A DNA stretch of 64,000 bases from Rhizobium sp. 2MFCol3.1 (lineage in GTDB: Bacteria; Pseudomonadota; Alphaproteobacteria; Rhizobiales; Rhizobiaceae), in contig NZ_KB898360.1 in NCBI RefSeq assembly GCF_000377565.1, positions 62,001-126,000 on the forward strand. The letters are read 5' to 3'. The position numbers and the translations under genes are program-made. Below the pieces are notes generated by a model that worked only from the letters and a program-made list of their open reading frames with translations, was not told where the DNA came from and did not search any database. Position 1 is the first letter of the stretch, and every line of letters starts with the position of its first letter. Positions 1 through 9,279 of this stretch are shown here, piece by piece.

Positions 1-65
1 AATTCGTCGTCTTCCTCATCCCGATCTCGGACGCGGATGAAGACGACAGCGACGACGAGGCGTAA
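1..65 (+). CDS. C-terminal tail of an unidentified gene (truncated by window edge)
   Basis: An open frame enters from the left edge and stops at TAA 63-65. The visible residues are a short hydrophobic stretch (FVVFLIPISDA) followed by an acidic tail (DEDDSDDEA). An acidic C-terminus after a hydrophobic stretch could be the end of a membrane protein, but twenty residues are too few to name a family. The call rests only on frame continuity and codon use that matches the GC-rich neighbours. Confidence 0.5.
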   Translation, partial: FVVFLIPISDADEDDSDDEA

Positions 66-104
66 GGCCAAAGAGAAATACGCGACGATTGTCCAAGAAA
101 AGGA

Positions 105-126
105 CAGGGCAGCGATTTCTGCCCTG
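105..126. terminator. Hairpin after the truncated gene
   Basis: A perfect 8-bp stem (CAGGGCAG / CTGCCCTG) with a 6-nt loop lies 40 nt after the stop of the edge gene. The T-rich side is on the minus strand, so on the plus strand it is a weak intrinsic terminator at best. The rest of 127-384 shows no gene or clear motif. Confidence 0.35.
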
Positions 127-384
127 CTCTCGCCTGATTTGATCCTACACTTTACTCAGGATCACTCTCCAACCGTTCATTTGATTTGCCGTCGGGCGAA
201 CCACTCAGCAGCATGATGCAGCAAAGCGCAAGGATAGCCCTTTAGGTCTACCCTTCGTTCGGATTTTGCCGTTTACTGGCAGGCATCGGACCGGAACTGG
301 AGGCGCGATACCATAGTTTTAGACAGCCGCATGCGACGGGGGGCGACACTGCGGCGATTGATATTTGCATAAAGGGGTTCGGGC

Positions 385-2235
385 ATGGAAGCATTCTACA
401 TCGTCGTACTGGTATCGACGGCGCTCGTGCTTCTTGCGGCTTTTTCCAGCCTGCTCGCCTTCCGCTTCGGCGCCCCCCTTCTGCTGCTTTTCCTCGGTAT
501 CGGCCTGCTTGCCGGCAGCGACGGCCTCGGCATCGAATTCACCAACAACTACCTCGCCTACATCCTCGGCTCGATCGCCCTTGCGATCATCCTCTTCGAT
601 TCCGGCTTCGGCACGCCGGTGCAGGCCTTCAAGCTCGCCGCCGTCCCCTCGATAACGCTGGCTTCGGTCGGCGTGCTGATGACAGCATCCCTGTTTGCCG
701 TCGCTGCCATGTGGCTTTTGAACTTCACCTGGCTCGAGGGCATGCTGCTCGGCTCGATCGTCGCCTCCACCGACGCCGCGGCCGTCTTCTTCCTGCTGCG
801 CATCGGCGGCATCAACATCCGCGACAAGGTGCGCTCAACGCTCGAAGTCGAATCCGGCACCAACGACCCGATGGCGATCTTTCTGACCATCGCGCTCGTC
901 GAAGTCCTGGCATCGGGCGAGCGCTATCACGGCATCAACATCGGCATGCTCGCCATGTTCGTGCAGCAGATGGGCCTCGGCGTCATCCTCGGCCTGCTCG
1001 GCGGCATGATGATCGTGCTGATCGTCGGCAGGCTGGAGACCGATCGCGGCCTGACGCCGATCTTCGTTCTGGCGCTGGCGCTCCTGGTCTTCTCGTTCAC
1101 CGGCGCCGTCGGCGGCAGTGGCTTCCTCGCGGTCTACGTCGCCGGCATCTATGCTGGCAACCGCAAGCTGCCCGGCTATGCCTCAATCAAGCGCTTCCAG
1201 GACGGCATGACCTGGCTGGCGCAGATCATCATGTTCCTGGTGCTCGGCCTTCTGGCGACGCCGTCGCAGTTCGGCGCGATCGCCATCCCCGCGGTGCTGC
1301 TCGCGCTTTTCCTGATCTTCATCGCCCGGCCGCTGGCGATCTGGCTGTCGCTGCTGCCCTTCGACTACACGCAGCAGGAGATCGGCTTCGTCGCTTGGGT
1401 CGGCCTGCGTGGCGCCGTCTCCATCCTGCTTGCCATCATGCCGATCCTCGGCGGGCTGGAAAACGGCCAGGTCTATTTCAACACCGCCTTCATCATCGTG
1501 CTCGTCTCGCTGCTGCTGCAGGGCTGGACCATCAAGCCGGTCGCCAAGAAGCTCGGCCTGATCATTCCGCCGCGCATCGGCGCCGTCGACAAGGTGGAGG
1601 TCGACCTGCCGGGCGCGGCCAACCACGAGCTCCTCTCCTATCGCGTCGTCAAGGACAGCCCCGTGCTGCGCGGCGAGCGCATTCCGCGCTGGGCGACACC
1701 CTCGCTCGTCATCCGCGACGGCAAGTCGATGCGCTATCAATATGCCGGCCGCCTGCGCGAGAACGATCTGGTCTACCTCTTCATCGTTCCCTCCTACTCG
1801 CGCCTGCTCGACAAGCTGTTCGCAAGCCGCGTGCCGGTGGAGGAAGACGACACCGATTTCTTCGGCGCCTTCGCCCTTTCCCCCAGCCGCCCGGCGACCG
1901 ATCTCGACGCCGCCTATGGCCCCGGTCTGCTGAACGAAAACGAGAAGGGTCTGACCATCGCCGAGCTGATGAAGCAGCGCCTCGGCGGCAAGGCGGAATA
2001 TGCGGACCGCGTGCGCCTCGGCTCCATCATCCTCATCGTCCGCGACCTCGACGACCACGATCATATCAGCGCGATCGGCATGTCGCTGGAGGCCGTCGAG
2101 CCGGCCGTGACGCTGCCGATCTTCATCAACATGCGCGATATCATCGACCGCGTGCATGACCGCTTCAAGAGCCGCAAGAACAAGGAGGCGGCAGCCGCCG
2201 CGGCGGGTGGAAAAGCCGACGAAAACCCGCGCTGA
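385..2235 (+). CDS. CPA1-type cation/proton antiporter with C-terminal regulatory domains (CvrA/NhaP2-like)
   Basis: Predicted inner-membrane potassium or sodium/proton antiporter of 616 residues. Residues ~1-390 are a run of about 12 hydrophobic helices with the Na/H-exchanger signature, including STDAAAVFFLL and an ESGTNDP motif near residue 160 that should carry the ion-binding acidic residues. A soluble part follows: a TrkA_C-like segment (~405-480) and a CorC/HlyC-like C-terminal domain (~510-595). This order matches E. coli CvrA/NhaP2 in layout and length. The Ala/Lys-rich end is low complexity. The ATG follows AAAGGGG. It stands alone, 72 bp before pgk. Potassium versus sodium specificity cannot be read from sequence. 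Confidence 0.85.
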   Translation: MEAFYIVVLVSTALVLLAAFSSLLAFRFGAPLLLLFLGIGLLAGSDGLGIEFTNNYLAYILGSIALAIILFDSGFGTPVQAFKLAAVPSITLASVGVLMTASLFAVAAMWLLNFTWLEGMLLGSIVASTDAAAVFFLLRIGGINIRDKVRSTLEVESGTNDPMAIFLTIALVEVLASGERYHGINIGMLAMFVQQMGLGVILGLLGGMMIVLIVGRLETDRGLTPIFVLALALLVFSFTGAVGGSGFLAVYVAGIYAGNRKLPGYASIKRFQDGMTWLAQIIMFLVLGLLATPSQFGAIAIPAVLLALFLIFIARPLAIWLSLLPFDYTQQEIGFVAWVGLRGAVSILLAIMPILGGLENGQVYFNTAFIIVLVSLLLQGWTIKPVAKKLGLIIPPRIGAVDKVEVDLPGAANHELLSYRVVKDSPVLRGERIPRWATPSLVIRDGKSMRYQYAGRLRENDLVYLFIVPSYSRLLDKLFASRVPVEEDDTDFFGAFALSPSRPATDLDAAYGPGLLNENEKGLTIAELMKQRLGGKAEYADRVRLGSIILIVRDLDDHDHISAIGMSLEAVEPAVTLPIFINMRDIIDRVHDRFKSRKNKEAAAAAAGGKADENPR

Positions 2236-2307
2236 ACGCCTTGCGTCCGCGATGATCCTTGCTATGGTCCCCGCATCTTTTCAGGCAATAAACGAACGGA
2301 TTTCCCA

Positions 2308-3510
2308 ATGCCTTCCTTCAAGACACTCGACGATCTTAACGACATTGCCGGAAAGCGCGTTCTCGTCCGCGTCGACCTCAACGTCCCGGTAAAGGACGGC
2401 AAGGTGACGGACGTGACCCGCATCGAGCGCGTCGCCCCGACCATCAAGGAACTCTCCAAGAAGGGTGCCAAGGTTATCCTTCTCGCGCACTTCGGCCGCC
2501 CCAAGGATGGCCCCTCGCCGGACCTGTCGCTGACCCTGATCGCCCCTTCGGTTGAGGCCGTTCTCGATCATCCCGTGCAGACGGCGACCGACGTCATCGG
2601 CGAAGTCGCCGCCGGCGCCGTGGCCGCCATGAAGGACGGCGATATCCTGCTTCTCGAAAACACCCGCTTCCACAAGGGCGAAGAAAAGAACGACCCCGAC
2701 TTCGTCAAGGCGCTGGTCGCCAATGGCGACATCTACGTCAACGACGCCTTCTCGGCCGCGCACCGCGCCCATGCCTCGACCGAAGGCCTCGCTCGTCACC
2801 TTCCCGCTTACGCCGGCCGCACCATGCAGGCTGAACTGGAAGCGCTGGAAAAGGGCCTCGGCCAGCCGGTCCGTCCCGTTGTTGCCATCGTCGGCGGCGC
2901 CAAGGTCTCGACCAAGATCGACCTCCTCATGAACCTCGTGAAGAAGGTCGACGCCCTCGTCATCGGCGGCGGCATGGCCAACACCTTCATCGCCGCGCGC
3001 GGCACCAGCGTCGGCAAGTCGCTGTGCGAGCATGACCTCGCCGACACCGCCCGCCAGATCATGATCGAAGCCGCAACGGCCGGCTGCGCGATCGTTCTGC
3101 CCGAAGACGGCGTCGTCGCCCGCGAGTTCAAGGCCGGTGCCGCCAACGAGATCGTCGCCATCGACGCCATCCCCGATGACGCCATGATGCTCGACGTCGG
3201 CCCGAAGTCGGTCGAAGCCGTGAAGGCCTGGATCGAACGCGCCAACACGCTGGTCTGGAACGGCCCGCTCGGCGCCTTCGAAATCGAGCCCTTCGACAAG
3301 GCAACCGTTGCCGCCGCGCAATATGCGGCAGAGCGCACCAAGGCCGGCAAGCTCACCTCGGTCGCCGGTGGCGGCGATACCGTCTCGGCGTTGAACCATG
3401 CCGGCGTTGCCGATGACTTCACCTACGTCTCGACCGCGGGCGGCGCATTCCTCGAATGGATGGAAGGCAAGGTCCTTCCTGGCGTCGAGGTTCTGACCAA
3501 GGCCAAGTAA
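2308..3510 (+). CDS. pgk: Phosphoglycerate kinase
   Basis: Cytoplasmic glycolytic/gluconeogenic enzyme that exchanges phosphate between 1,3-bisphosphoglycerate and ADP. The 400 residues match the family length. Visible signatures: [11 protein letters not shown] (~22-32) of the substrate-binding lobe, HFGRPK (~62-67), the [13 protein letters not shown] loop (~118-130), and the C-terminal nucleotide lobe with [11 protein letters not shown] and AGGGDT. A strong intrinsic terminator lies 40 nt after the stop, so it ends its own transcript. In many rhizobia it lies next to class I aldolase, as here. Confidence 0.98.
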   Translation: MPSFKTLDDLNDIAGKRVLVRVDLNVPVKDGKVTDVTRIERVAPTIKELSKKGAKVILLAHFGRPKDGPSPDLSLTLIAPSVEAVLDHPVQTATDVIGEVAAGAVAAMKDGDILLLENTRFHKGEEKNDPDFVKALVANGDIYVNDAFSAAHRAHASTEGLARHLPAYAGRTMQAELEALEKGLGQPVRPVVAIVGGAKVSTKIDLLMNLVKKVDALVIGGGMANTFIAARGTSVGKSLCEHDLADTARQIMIEAATAGCAIVLPEDGVVAREFKAGAANEIVAIDAIPDDAMMLDVGPKSVEAVKAWIERANTLVWNGPLGAFEIEPFDKATVAAAQYAAERTKAGKLTSVAGGGDTVSALNHAGVADDFTYVSTAGGAFLEWMEGKVLPGVEVLTKAK

Positions 3511-3550
3511 GTCAAACCGGGCTTTTGGCCTGTTTGCACCGTTTGATATG

Positions 3551-3583
3551 AGACCGCGAAAGCAAGCGCTTTCGCGGTCTTTT
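3551..3583 (+). terminator. Intrinsic terminator of pgk
   Basis: A perfect 13-bp stem (AGACCGCGAAAGC / GCTTTCGCGGTCT) with a 4-nt AAGC loop is followed by TTTT. It lies 40 nt after the pgk stop and separates pgk from the class I aldolase. Confidence 0.9.
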
Positions 3584-3608
3584 AGTTGATGCTAGAATAA
3601 GCCTTAAC

Positions 3609-3643
3609 TTTCAAACGTTTGAAATGATTTCAATCGTTTCAAT
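3609..3643. promoter_or_regulatory. Two LacI-family-like palindromes upstream of the class I aldolase
   Basis: TTTCAAACGTTTGAAA (3609-3624) is a perfect 16-bp palindrome with a central CG. A second copy, TTTCAATCGTTTCAAT (3628-3643), matches it at 13 of 16 positions, and the centres are 19 bp apart. Central-CG palindromes of this type are typical operators of LacI/GalR regulators. The regulator is not in the window. The remaining 3644-3828 contains a small hairpin (GACATTT-TTC-AAATGTC, 3719-3735) and no gene. Confidence 0.55.
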
Positions 3644-3828
3644 AGCTTAACCCAGGATTTTCCTTTTAAAATTCTTCTGATATCGCAGATCCAGTGCTTC
3701 GACAGCGTGTAGGGACCTGACATTTTTCAAATGTCGATCCGTTGATTGATCGATCGGGCGTTGCCGATCGGTTTCGAGATAGAAGAAAATCCGCGCGCGA
3801 GGCGCCGGTTTGTGGGAAGGAGTGACCT

Positions 3829-4725
3829 ATGGTGGACGCGAAGATGTTGAACAAGATCAGCTCGGCGCCAGGATTCATTGCAGCGCTGGACCAGAGCGGT
3901 GGTTCGACACCCGGAGCGTTGCGCCTCTACGGCATTGCCGACAGCGATTACCAGGGCGATGAGGAAATGTTCCGCCTGATGCACGCCATGCGCGTTCGCA
4001 TCATGAGCGCGCCCGCCTTCACCGGCGACAAGATCATCGCCGCCATCCTCTTCGAGCGCACCATGGACGGCGACGTCGATGGCCAGCCGGTTCCCTCCTA
4101 TCTCTGGGAAAAGCGCGGCGTCGTGCCACTTCTCAAAGTCGACAAGGGCCTTGCTGCCGAGGAAAACGGCGTCCAGGTCATGAAGCCGATGCCCGATCTC
4201 GACACGCTCCTGGCGCGCGGCCGCGACAAGGGAATTTTCGGCACCAAGATGCGCTCGGTGATCGCCAATGCCGACAAGGCGGGCATCGCAGCCGTCGTCA
4301 AGCAGCAGTTCGAAGTGGCCCGCCAGATCATCGGCAACGGCCTCGTTCCGATCGTCGAGCCTGAAGTCTCGATCAAGAGCCCGACGAAGCAGGAGGCCGA
4401 GGCCATCCTGCGCGACGAGATCGCAAATCAGCTCGACCTTCTGCCGGCGAGCGAAAAGGTGGTGCTGAAACTGACGATCCCGACGGTTCCCGATTTCTAC
4501 GCGCCGCTGATCGCCCACAAGCAGGTCGTGCGCGTTGTAGCACTCTCCGGCGGCTACAGCCGCGTCGATGCCTGCGAAAAGCTCAGCCACAACCATGGTA
4601 TGATCGCCAGCTTCTCGCGCGCGCTGACCGAAAACCTGCGCGTTTCGATGAGCGATGCGGAGTTCGACACGAGCCTCGCCGAAACGATCAACGAGATCTA
4701 CGCGGCCAGCGTCAACAAGGCCTGA
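3829..4725 (+). CDS. fbaB: Fructose-bisphosphate aldolase, class I
   Basis: Cleaves fructose 1,6-bisphosphate to dihydroxyacetone phosphate and glyceraldehyde 3-phosphate through a Schiff base, without metal. The 298-residue length and the segments ALDQSGGSTPGAL (~20-32), ERTMDG (~77) and VVLKLTIPTVPD support a class I assignment; the Lys in KLTIP (~214) is the likely Schiff-base residue. The ATG is preceded by GGAAGGAG. Its own terminator follows 20 nt after the stop. The 318-bp upstream region, with two palindromes, suggests it is regulated separately from pgk. Confidence 0.95.
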   Translation: MVDAKMLNKISSAPGFIAALDQSGGSTPGALRLYGIADSDYQGDEEMFRLMHAMRVRIMSAPAFTGDKIIAAILFERTMDGDVDGQPVPSYLWEKRGVVPLLKVDKGLAAEENGVQVMKPMPDLDTLLARGRDKGIFGTKMRSVIANADKAGIAAVVKQQFEVARQIIGNGLVPIVEPEVSIKSPTKQEAEAILRDEIANQLDLLPASEKVVLKLTIPTVPDFYAPLIAHKQVVRVVALSGGYSRVDACEKLSHNHGMIASFSRALTENLRVSMSDAEFDTSLAETINEIYAASVNKA

Positions 4726-4745
4726 TCCGCCCGCCTATCTCTACA

Positions 4746-4774
4746 AACCGGCTGCCTCTGGCGGCCGGTTTTTT
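4746..4774 (+). terminator. Intrinsic terminator of fbaB
   Basis: Stem AACCGGC / GCCGGTT (4746-4752, 4764-4770) is followed by a T tract. Its 3' half, GGCCGGTTTTTTGTTG, is identical to that of the terminator after the rcdA-like gene. Confidence 0.85.
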
Positions 4775-4867
4775 GTTGCCGATTGATTGTCACGGCGACA
4801 AGAATTCCCCTTCTGCCAAGCGGCAGCGATAGCTACTGATTGCGCTCCTGAACCATCGGAGCACGCA

Positions 4868-5785
4868 ATGACCGCCGTTTCCTTCACCACCGTCGATGTC
4901 TTCACTTCCACCCGCTTCGAAGGCAATCCGCTGGCTGTGATGACGGATGCCCGCGGCCTCTCCGATGATCAAATGCAGAAGATCGCCGCCGAGTTCGGCT
5001 ATTCGGAAGTGACCTTCGTGCTGCCGCCAGAAAACCCCGAGAATACGGCCCGCGTGCGCATCTTCACGCCGACCACGGAAGTGCCCTTCGCCGGCCACCC
5101 CAATGTCGGCACCGCCTATGTGCTCGGCAACCTCGACGACATCTTCGGCCAACCGGTCGGCGACGTCATGCGCTTCGAGGAGAAGGCCGGGGTGGTTACC
5201 GTCGACGTGCGCCGCGAAGAAGACCGCGTGACCTCGACCGCGATCCGCGCGCCGAAGCCCCTATCGACTGGCTCGACTGTCGCTGTAGACACCATCTCCC
5301 GCTGCATCGCCATCGACAGCACAGAGGTCAGCACCCGCATCCATCAGCCGCTGACGACATCAGTCGGCCTGAGCTTCGTCGTCGCCGAACTCGCCGATCT
5401 CGACACGCTCGCCCGAGCCCGCCCCAATCTCGCTTACTTCCGCGATGCCGCCGGCCCGACGCTTGAGGGCAACCACGACTTCTCGCTCTTCGTCTATGTC
5501 CGCACGGCCGACAAGCCCTGGCATATCCGCGCCCGCATGTTCGCCCCGCTCGACAATGTTCCCGAAGACCCCGCCACCGGCAGCGCCTCGGCAGCCCTCG
5601 GCGCCTACCTAGTCTCGCTGGAGCCGGAACCCGACATGACGGTATCGCTGACCATCGAGCAGGGCGTCGAAATGGGCCGCCGCAGCCTCATCGGCATCGA
5701 GGTGACGAAGACCGGCGGCGTGGTCACCGACGTTGCGATCTCGGGCGCCTGCGTCGAGGTCATGCGCGGCGTAATCGACTGCTGA
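4868..5785 (+). CDS. PhzF family isomerase/epimerase-like protein
   Basis: A 305-residue member of the PhzF fold, shared by diaminopimelate epimerase and PhzF of phenazine synthesis. Signatures: FTTVDVFTS and FEGNPLAV near the N-terminus, the catalytic Glu in [10 protein letters not shown] (~48), [12 protein letters not shown] (~79), and [13 protein letters not shown] (~237). The start at 4868 is preferred because GGAG precedes it and the PhzF fold begins there; the reading frame is open further upstream. No phenazine genes are nearby, so the substrate is unknown. Monocistronic, about 100 nt after the fbaB terminator. Confidence 0.88.
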   Translation: MTAVSFTTVDVFTSTRFEGNPLAVMTDARGLSDDQMQKIAAEFGYSEVTFVLPPENPENTARVRIFTPTTEVPFAGHPNVGTAYVLGNLDDIFGQPVGDVMRFEEKAGVVTVDVRREEDRVTSTAIRAPKPLSTGSTVAVDTISRCIAIDSTEVSTRIHQPLTTSVGLSFVVAELADLDTLARARPNLAYFRDAAGPTLEGNHDFSLFVYVRTADKPWHIRARMFAPLDNVPEDPATGSASAALGAYLVSLEPEPDMTVSLTIEQGVEMGRRSLIGIEVTKTGGVVTDVAISGACVEVMRGVIDC

Positions 5786-5825
5786 TCGCCCCGCTTGAAC
5801 AGGACGGATCCGCTCGCCGGCGCGC

Positions 5826-5855
5826 TTGACAGCAATCCGGCGCAAGCGATATCAA
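5826..5855 (+). promoter_or_regulatory. Sigma-70-type promoter of the fluoride-responsive transcript
   Basis: TTGACA at 5826-5831 and TATCAA at 5850-5855 are separated by 18 nt. The predicted transcript starts around 5862, just before the riboswitch aptamer, which is the expected layout. Confidence 0.65.
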
Positions 5856-5863
5856 ACTGGCTA

Positions 5864-5935
5864 TCGGTAATGGATTCTGCCGAGGCCAGAAAAGGCTGAA
5901 CCGCTTCCCCGACGAAGCCGATGACTCCTACTTCA
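5864..5935 (+). promoter_or_regulatory. Fluoride riboswitch (crcB motif)
   Basis: The conserved crcB elements appear in order: GGTAATGGATTC (5866-5877), GCC closing the first helix, a GGCC-AGAAAA-GGCT helix, the AACCGC segment (5899-5904), a GCTTC/GAAGC hairpin, and the terminal CGATGACTCCTAC (5919-5931). These match the consensus by eye, including GGA/TCC complementarity expected for the pseudoknot. Known crcB RNAs bind fluoride and switch on fluoride exporters. The downstream gene is a CLC-F-type antiporter, an established target class. No terminator follows, so control is probably at translation initiation. Confidence 0.85.
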
Positions 5936-5962
5936 TTTGCCATCGCGCGAAAGGGTAGAGTC

Positions 5963-6031
5963 ATGTTCGAAGTCTTCATTCCATCACACATCGCTGGCGA
6001 TACCGCCCATCATCAGGGGGCAGCACAATGA
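5963..6031 (+). CDS. Candidate 22-residue leader ORF coupled to the CLC-F gene
   Basis: An ATG at 5963 preceded by AAGGGTAGAG opens a 22-codon frame that ends in TGA overlapping the ATG of the downstream antiporter (ATGA). The peptide starts [12 protein letters not shown] and is not recognised. The position between aptamer and antiporter, the plausible ribosome-binding site and the 4-nt overlap suggest translational coupling. A chance frame of this length is possible. Confidence 0.45.
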   Translation: MFEVFIPSHIAGDTAHHQGAAQ

Positions 6032-7386
6032 TCGCCTTTTCCGACATTTTCGGCATTCGCCTGCGCCAGCTTCGCGATATCGGCAAATGGATCGCCGTCA
6101 TCGTTCCGATGGCAGCTGTCGTCGGCTCGCTCTGCGCATTCTTCCTCTGGGCGCTTGATCTTGCGACCAGGAGCCGCTTCGATCATCCCTGGCTGCTCTA
6201 CGGCCTGCCTGCCGCCGGCTTCCTCATGGTGTTGATCTACCAGACATTCGGAAAGTCCGCCGAGGGCGGCAACAACCTGATCGTCGACCAGATCCACGAA
6301 CCCGGCGCCGGCGTTCCCCTGCGCATGGCCCCGCTCATCCTCGTCTCCACCATCGCCACCCATCTCTTCGGCGGCTCGGCCGGCCGCGAGGGCACGGCGG
6401 TGCAGCTTGGAGGCAGCATCGCCAGCGCCGTGGCGAAACTTTTCCGCCTGTCGCCCGCCGACGTGAAAATCTTGCTCATGGGCGGCGTCGCGGCCGGTTT
6501 CGGCGCGGTATTCGGCACGCCGATCGCCGGCGCCATATTCGCGCTCGAAGTGCTGACCATCGGCCGCATGCAGTACGAAGCCCTCATCCCCTGCTTGATG
6601 GCAGCAGTCACCGGCGACTGGGCCTGCCATGCCTGGGGCATCGAGCACACGCATTACCACATCGCCTATCTCGCCGACGCGCCCGCCAATGTCTTCCACC
6701 TCGATGCGATCCTGCTCTCGAAGGTCGCCATTGCCGGCGTCATCTTCGGGCTCGCGGCGAAATCCTTCGCGGAACTCTCCCACGCAGCCTCGGCACTGTT
6801 CAAGAAGCTCCTGCCCTACGCCCCGCTGCGCCCCGTTCTGGCCGGGCTGATCCTGATCGGCCTCGTCCATCTGCTGGGCACCCGCGCCTATCTCGGCCTC
6901 GGCGTCTGGTCGCCCGATCCAGCCGACCCGACGATCGCGGGCTTCTTCGCACCCGGCGCCGTCGATTACTGGAGTTGGCTGTGGAAAGCGCTCTTCACCA
7001 TCGTCACGCTCAGCGCCGGCTTCAAGGGCGGCGAGGTCACGCCGCTCTTCTTCATCGGCGCCGCACTCGGCAATGCGTTGGCAGCGCTCTTCGGCGCGCC
7101 GCCCGATCTCTTCGCCGGTCTCGGCTTCGTGGCGATCTTTGCCGGCGCCACCAACACGCCGCTTGCCTGCATGATCATGGGCATCGAGCTCTTCGGCGCC
7201 ACCCACGCCGTCTACCTCGCGGTCGCCTGCTTCCTCGCCTATCTCTGCAGCGGCCATTCGAGCATCTATCTCGCCCAACGCCTCGGCGTCCCGAAACGCC
7301 GCGCCATGGGCTCCATCCCCTCAGGCGTCTCGCTCCGCCATATCAGGGAGCGGAAGGTGCCGGCTGTCGAAGGTGCCGAGAAGTAA
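6028..7386 (+). CDS. ClC-family fluoride/proton antiporter (CLC-F type)
   Basis: Predicted inner-membrane ClC protein of 452 residues with no CBS domains. The gating glutamate lies in GREGT (119-123, Glu121). The usual GSGIP motif carrying the central serine is replaced by GGNNLI (80-85). GREGT with GGNN is the pattern I know from the CLC-F fluoride antiporters, not from chloride channels. A second signature is [17 protein letters not shown]. The upstream fluoride riboswitch independently supports fluoride export as the role. The start overlaps the stop of a small leader ORF, and CAGGGGGCAG lies just upstream. It is convergent with the next ClC gene across a shared hairpin. Confidence 0.87.
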   Translation: MIAFSDIFGIRLRQLRDIGKWIAVIVPMAAVVGSLCAFFLWALDLATRSRFDHPWLLYGLPAAGFLMVLIYQTFGKSAEGGNNLIVDQIHEPGAGVPLRMAPLILVSTIATHLFGGSAGREGTAVQLGGSIASAVAKLFRLSPADVKILLMGGVAAGFGAVFGTPIAGAIFALEVLTIGRMQYEALIPCLMAAVTGDWACHAWGIEHTHYHIAYLADAPANVFHLDAILLSKVAIAGVIFGLAAKSFAELSHAASALFKKLLPYAPLRPVLAGLILIGLVHLLGTRAYLGLGVWSPDPADPTIAGFFAPGAVDYWSWLWKALFTIVTLSAGFKGGEVTPLFFIGAALGNALAALFGAPPDLFAGLGFVAIFAGATNTPLACMIMGIELFGATHAVYLAVACFLAYLCSGHSSIYLAQRLGVPKRRAMGSIPSGVSLRHIRERKVPAVEGAEK

Positions 7387-7397
7387 GAAAATGAAAA

Positions 7398-7423
7398 CGC
7401 CCGCCACGAGAACGCGGCGGGCG
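7398..7423. terminator. Hairpin between the convergent ClC genes
   Basis: A perfect 8-bp stem (CGCCCGCC / GGCGGGCG) lies between the two stops. The T-rich flank (TTTTCATTTTC) is on the minus strand, so it is best as a terminator for the CBS-type ClC gene and weaker for the CLC-F gene. Confidence 0.75.
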
Positions 7424-7440
7424 ACTTGTTCTGCATCGGC

Positions 7441-9243
7441 CTAGGCAGCACTTGAAAACAGATAAGGCCGGCGCTCGGTCTCACTTGTCTTGAAGGAATG
7501 CCGCAAATGCAGCAGATCCTTGCGCGCGATCAGCCCGACCAGCCGCTTCGTCTGCGGATCGATGACGGGGATGCGTCCCTCACCCGAGTTCAGCATGATG
7601 TCCGTGACATGCCCGACCGTATCATCCGCAAGCGCATAGGCGATCTTGGAATTCGACACCGCGTCGACAATGCTGACATCATTTGCCACGGCCGCCTGAT
7701 GCCACCGCAGCACATCGGCACGTGACACCAGGCCGAGCAGCACCCGCTGTTCGTCGACGACGGGATAGACGCGATGCGTCTTCTCGGCCGTCTCGAAGAA
7801 GGTCTTCACCTCACCCACGGTCTGCCCGGCAGAAAGCACGTCGACATCCACGATCATGATGTCACGGGCGCGTGTCAACTCGAACGGGTCGATGCCGTAT
7901 TCGCGCGTGATGTGCTGGCCGCGCCGGGCGATCTTTTCCGTGAGGATCGAGCGCCGGAGCACGAGCACCGTCACCGCATAGGCCGACACCGTGGCGGCAA
8001 GCAGCGGCAGAAGCGCCGAGAGGTCTCCCGTCAGTTCCACCGCGAAGAACGTCCCAGTCAGCGGTGCACGCATCGTGCCACCCATCATCGCGGCCATGCC
8101 GATCAGCGCCCAGAAGCCCTGATCCCCAGGCAGAAACAACCCGGCCAGCCAGCCGATAGCCCCGCCGAAGATGAGCAGCGGCGCCAGCACGCCGCCAGAG
8201 GTGCCGGAGGAGAGCGCGATCAGCCAGATCGCCACCTTCACGGCGAGGATGGTGAGGACGGCGGCCGGAAGGACGTTGCTGTGCAGCAGATCCTCGATGA
8301 TGTCGTAGCCGACACCGAGCGCGCGCGGCTCGATCAGCCCGCCGAGCCCGATAAACAGACCACCGATCGCCGGGCACCACATCCAGTGAACAGGCAAGGC
8401 CTCGAACAGGTCCTCGACCTTGTAGAGGAGCACGGTCAGAAGACCGGACGCGAAGCCGGTGAGAATGCCAAGCCCGGCGCAGAGCGCGATCCCCCACCAA
8501 GGCAGGCTCATGTCGAAATGCGCGGGAAACAGCGGACCGGCGCCGAACAGAAACGGCCGCCAGCAAGCCGACACGCAGGCAGCCACGGCAACCGGAATAA
8601 AGCTCCTCGGCTTCCATTCGAACAGAAGCAGTTCGACCGCCAGGAGAAGTGCCGCGATCGGGGTGCCGAAGATCGCGGTCATGCCGGCGGCAGCCCCCGC
8701 CACCAGCAGAGACTTGCGCTCCGCCGAGCTCATCTCGAAGCACTGCGCAAACAGCGAACCGATCGCGCCACCGGTCATGATGATCGGCCCTTCCGCCCCG
8801 AACGGACCACCGGTGCCGATCGAGATCGCCGACGATAGCGGCTTGAGCACGGCCACCTTCGGCGACATCCGGCTTCCGCCGATCAGGATCGCCTCGATGG
8901 CCTCAGGGATGCCGTGTCCCCTGATCTTCTCCGAGCCGAAGCGCGCCATCAGCCCGATGATCAGCCCGCCGATGACAGGCACCACAAGCATCCACAGCGA
9001 CGGACGCGCATGCGCGACGCTCTCGGCAACGAGGCTGAACTTTCCGAACCAGACGATATTGGAGACGAGCGAGATCAGGCTGACCAGTAGCCACGCCGCG
9101 AAGGCGCCGCCGGTGCCGACGACGACGGCCATCGCGATCAGCGCCAGAACGCGCTTGTCAGTGGTGAAATCGCCCGCCGCGCGGCGCGGCAGCAGGGAAG
9201 CGGCATTGGGGGATGTATCGGGAGGAAGAGATTTTGGGGGCAT
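7441..9243 (-). CDS. ClC-type chloride channel/antiporter with tandem CBS domains
   Basis: A 600-residue ClC protein with the membrane core at ~30-440 and two CBS domains at ~455-515 and ~525-585. Core motifs: GHGIPEAIEAIL in place of GSGIP, TGGPFGAEGPIIM around the gate glutamate, and a GGVLAPLLIFGGAIG selectivity helix. GAEGP in place of GREGP is common in this CBS-linked subfamily. CBS domains usually sense adenine nucleotides or ionic state. It is divergent from a marR gene, with a 19-bp palindrome between the starts, so MarR control is likely. The ion is presumably chloride but is not proven by sequence. Confidence 0.9.
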   Translation of the reverse strand: MPPKSLPPDTSPNAASLLPRRAAGDFTTDKRVLALIAMAVVVGTGGAFAAWLLVSLISLVSNIVWFGKFSLVAESVAHARPSLWMLVVPVIGGLIIGLMARFGSEKIRGHGIPEAIEAILIGGSRMSPKVAVLKPLSSAISIGTGGPFGAEGPIIMTGGAIGSLFAQCFEMSSAERKSLLVAGAAAGMTAIFGTPIAALLLAVELLLFEWKPRSFIPVAVAACVSACWRPFLFGAGPLFPAHFDMSLPWWGIALCAGLGILTGFASGLLTVLLYKVEDLFEALPVHWMWCPAIGGLFIGLGGLIEPRALGVGYDIIEDLLHSNVLPAAVLTILAVKVAIWLIALSSGTSGGVLAPLLIFGGAIGWLAGLFLPGDQGFWALIGMAAMMGGTMRAPLTGTFFAVELTGDLSALLPLLAATVSAYAVTVLVLRRSILTEKIARRGQHITREYGIDPFELTRARDIMIVDVDVLSAGQTVGEVKTFFETAEKTHRVYPVVDEQRVLLGLVSRADVLRWHQAAVANDVSIVDAVSNSKIAYALADDTVGHVTDIMLNSGEGRIPVIDPQTKRLVGLIARKDLLHLRHSFKTSETERRPYLFSSAA

Positions 9244-9279
9244 GGTCGATCCTGTCTGGTTTTTATCTGCGCGCTCAAA

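Noticed and set aside
2281..3399. Antisense frame across pgk
   Set aside because: It lies wholly within pgk, has no family similarity, and its composition is typical of a shadow frame.
6013..7278. Long antisense frame (421 codons) opposite the CLC-F gene
   Set aside because: The plus strand encodes a full ClC protein with all motifs; the antisense frame has no recognisable domain and is a by-product of GC-rich codon use.
7774..8838. Plus-strand frame opposite the CBS-type ClC gene
   Set aside because: It is rich in Arg, His and Gln with no domain, while the minus strand encodes an intact ClC protein.
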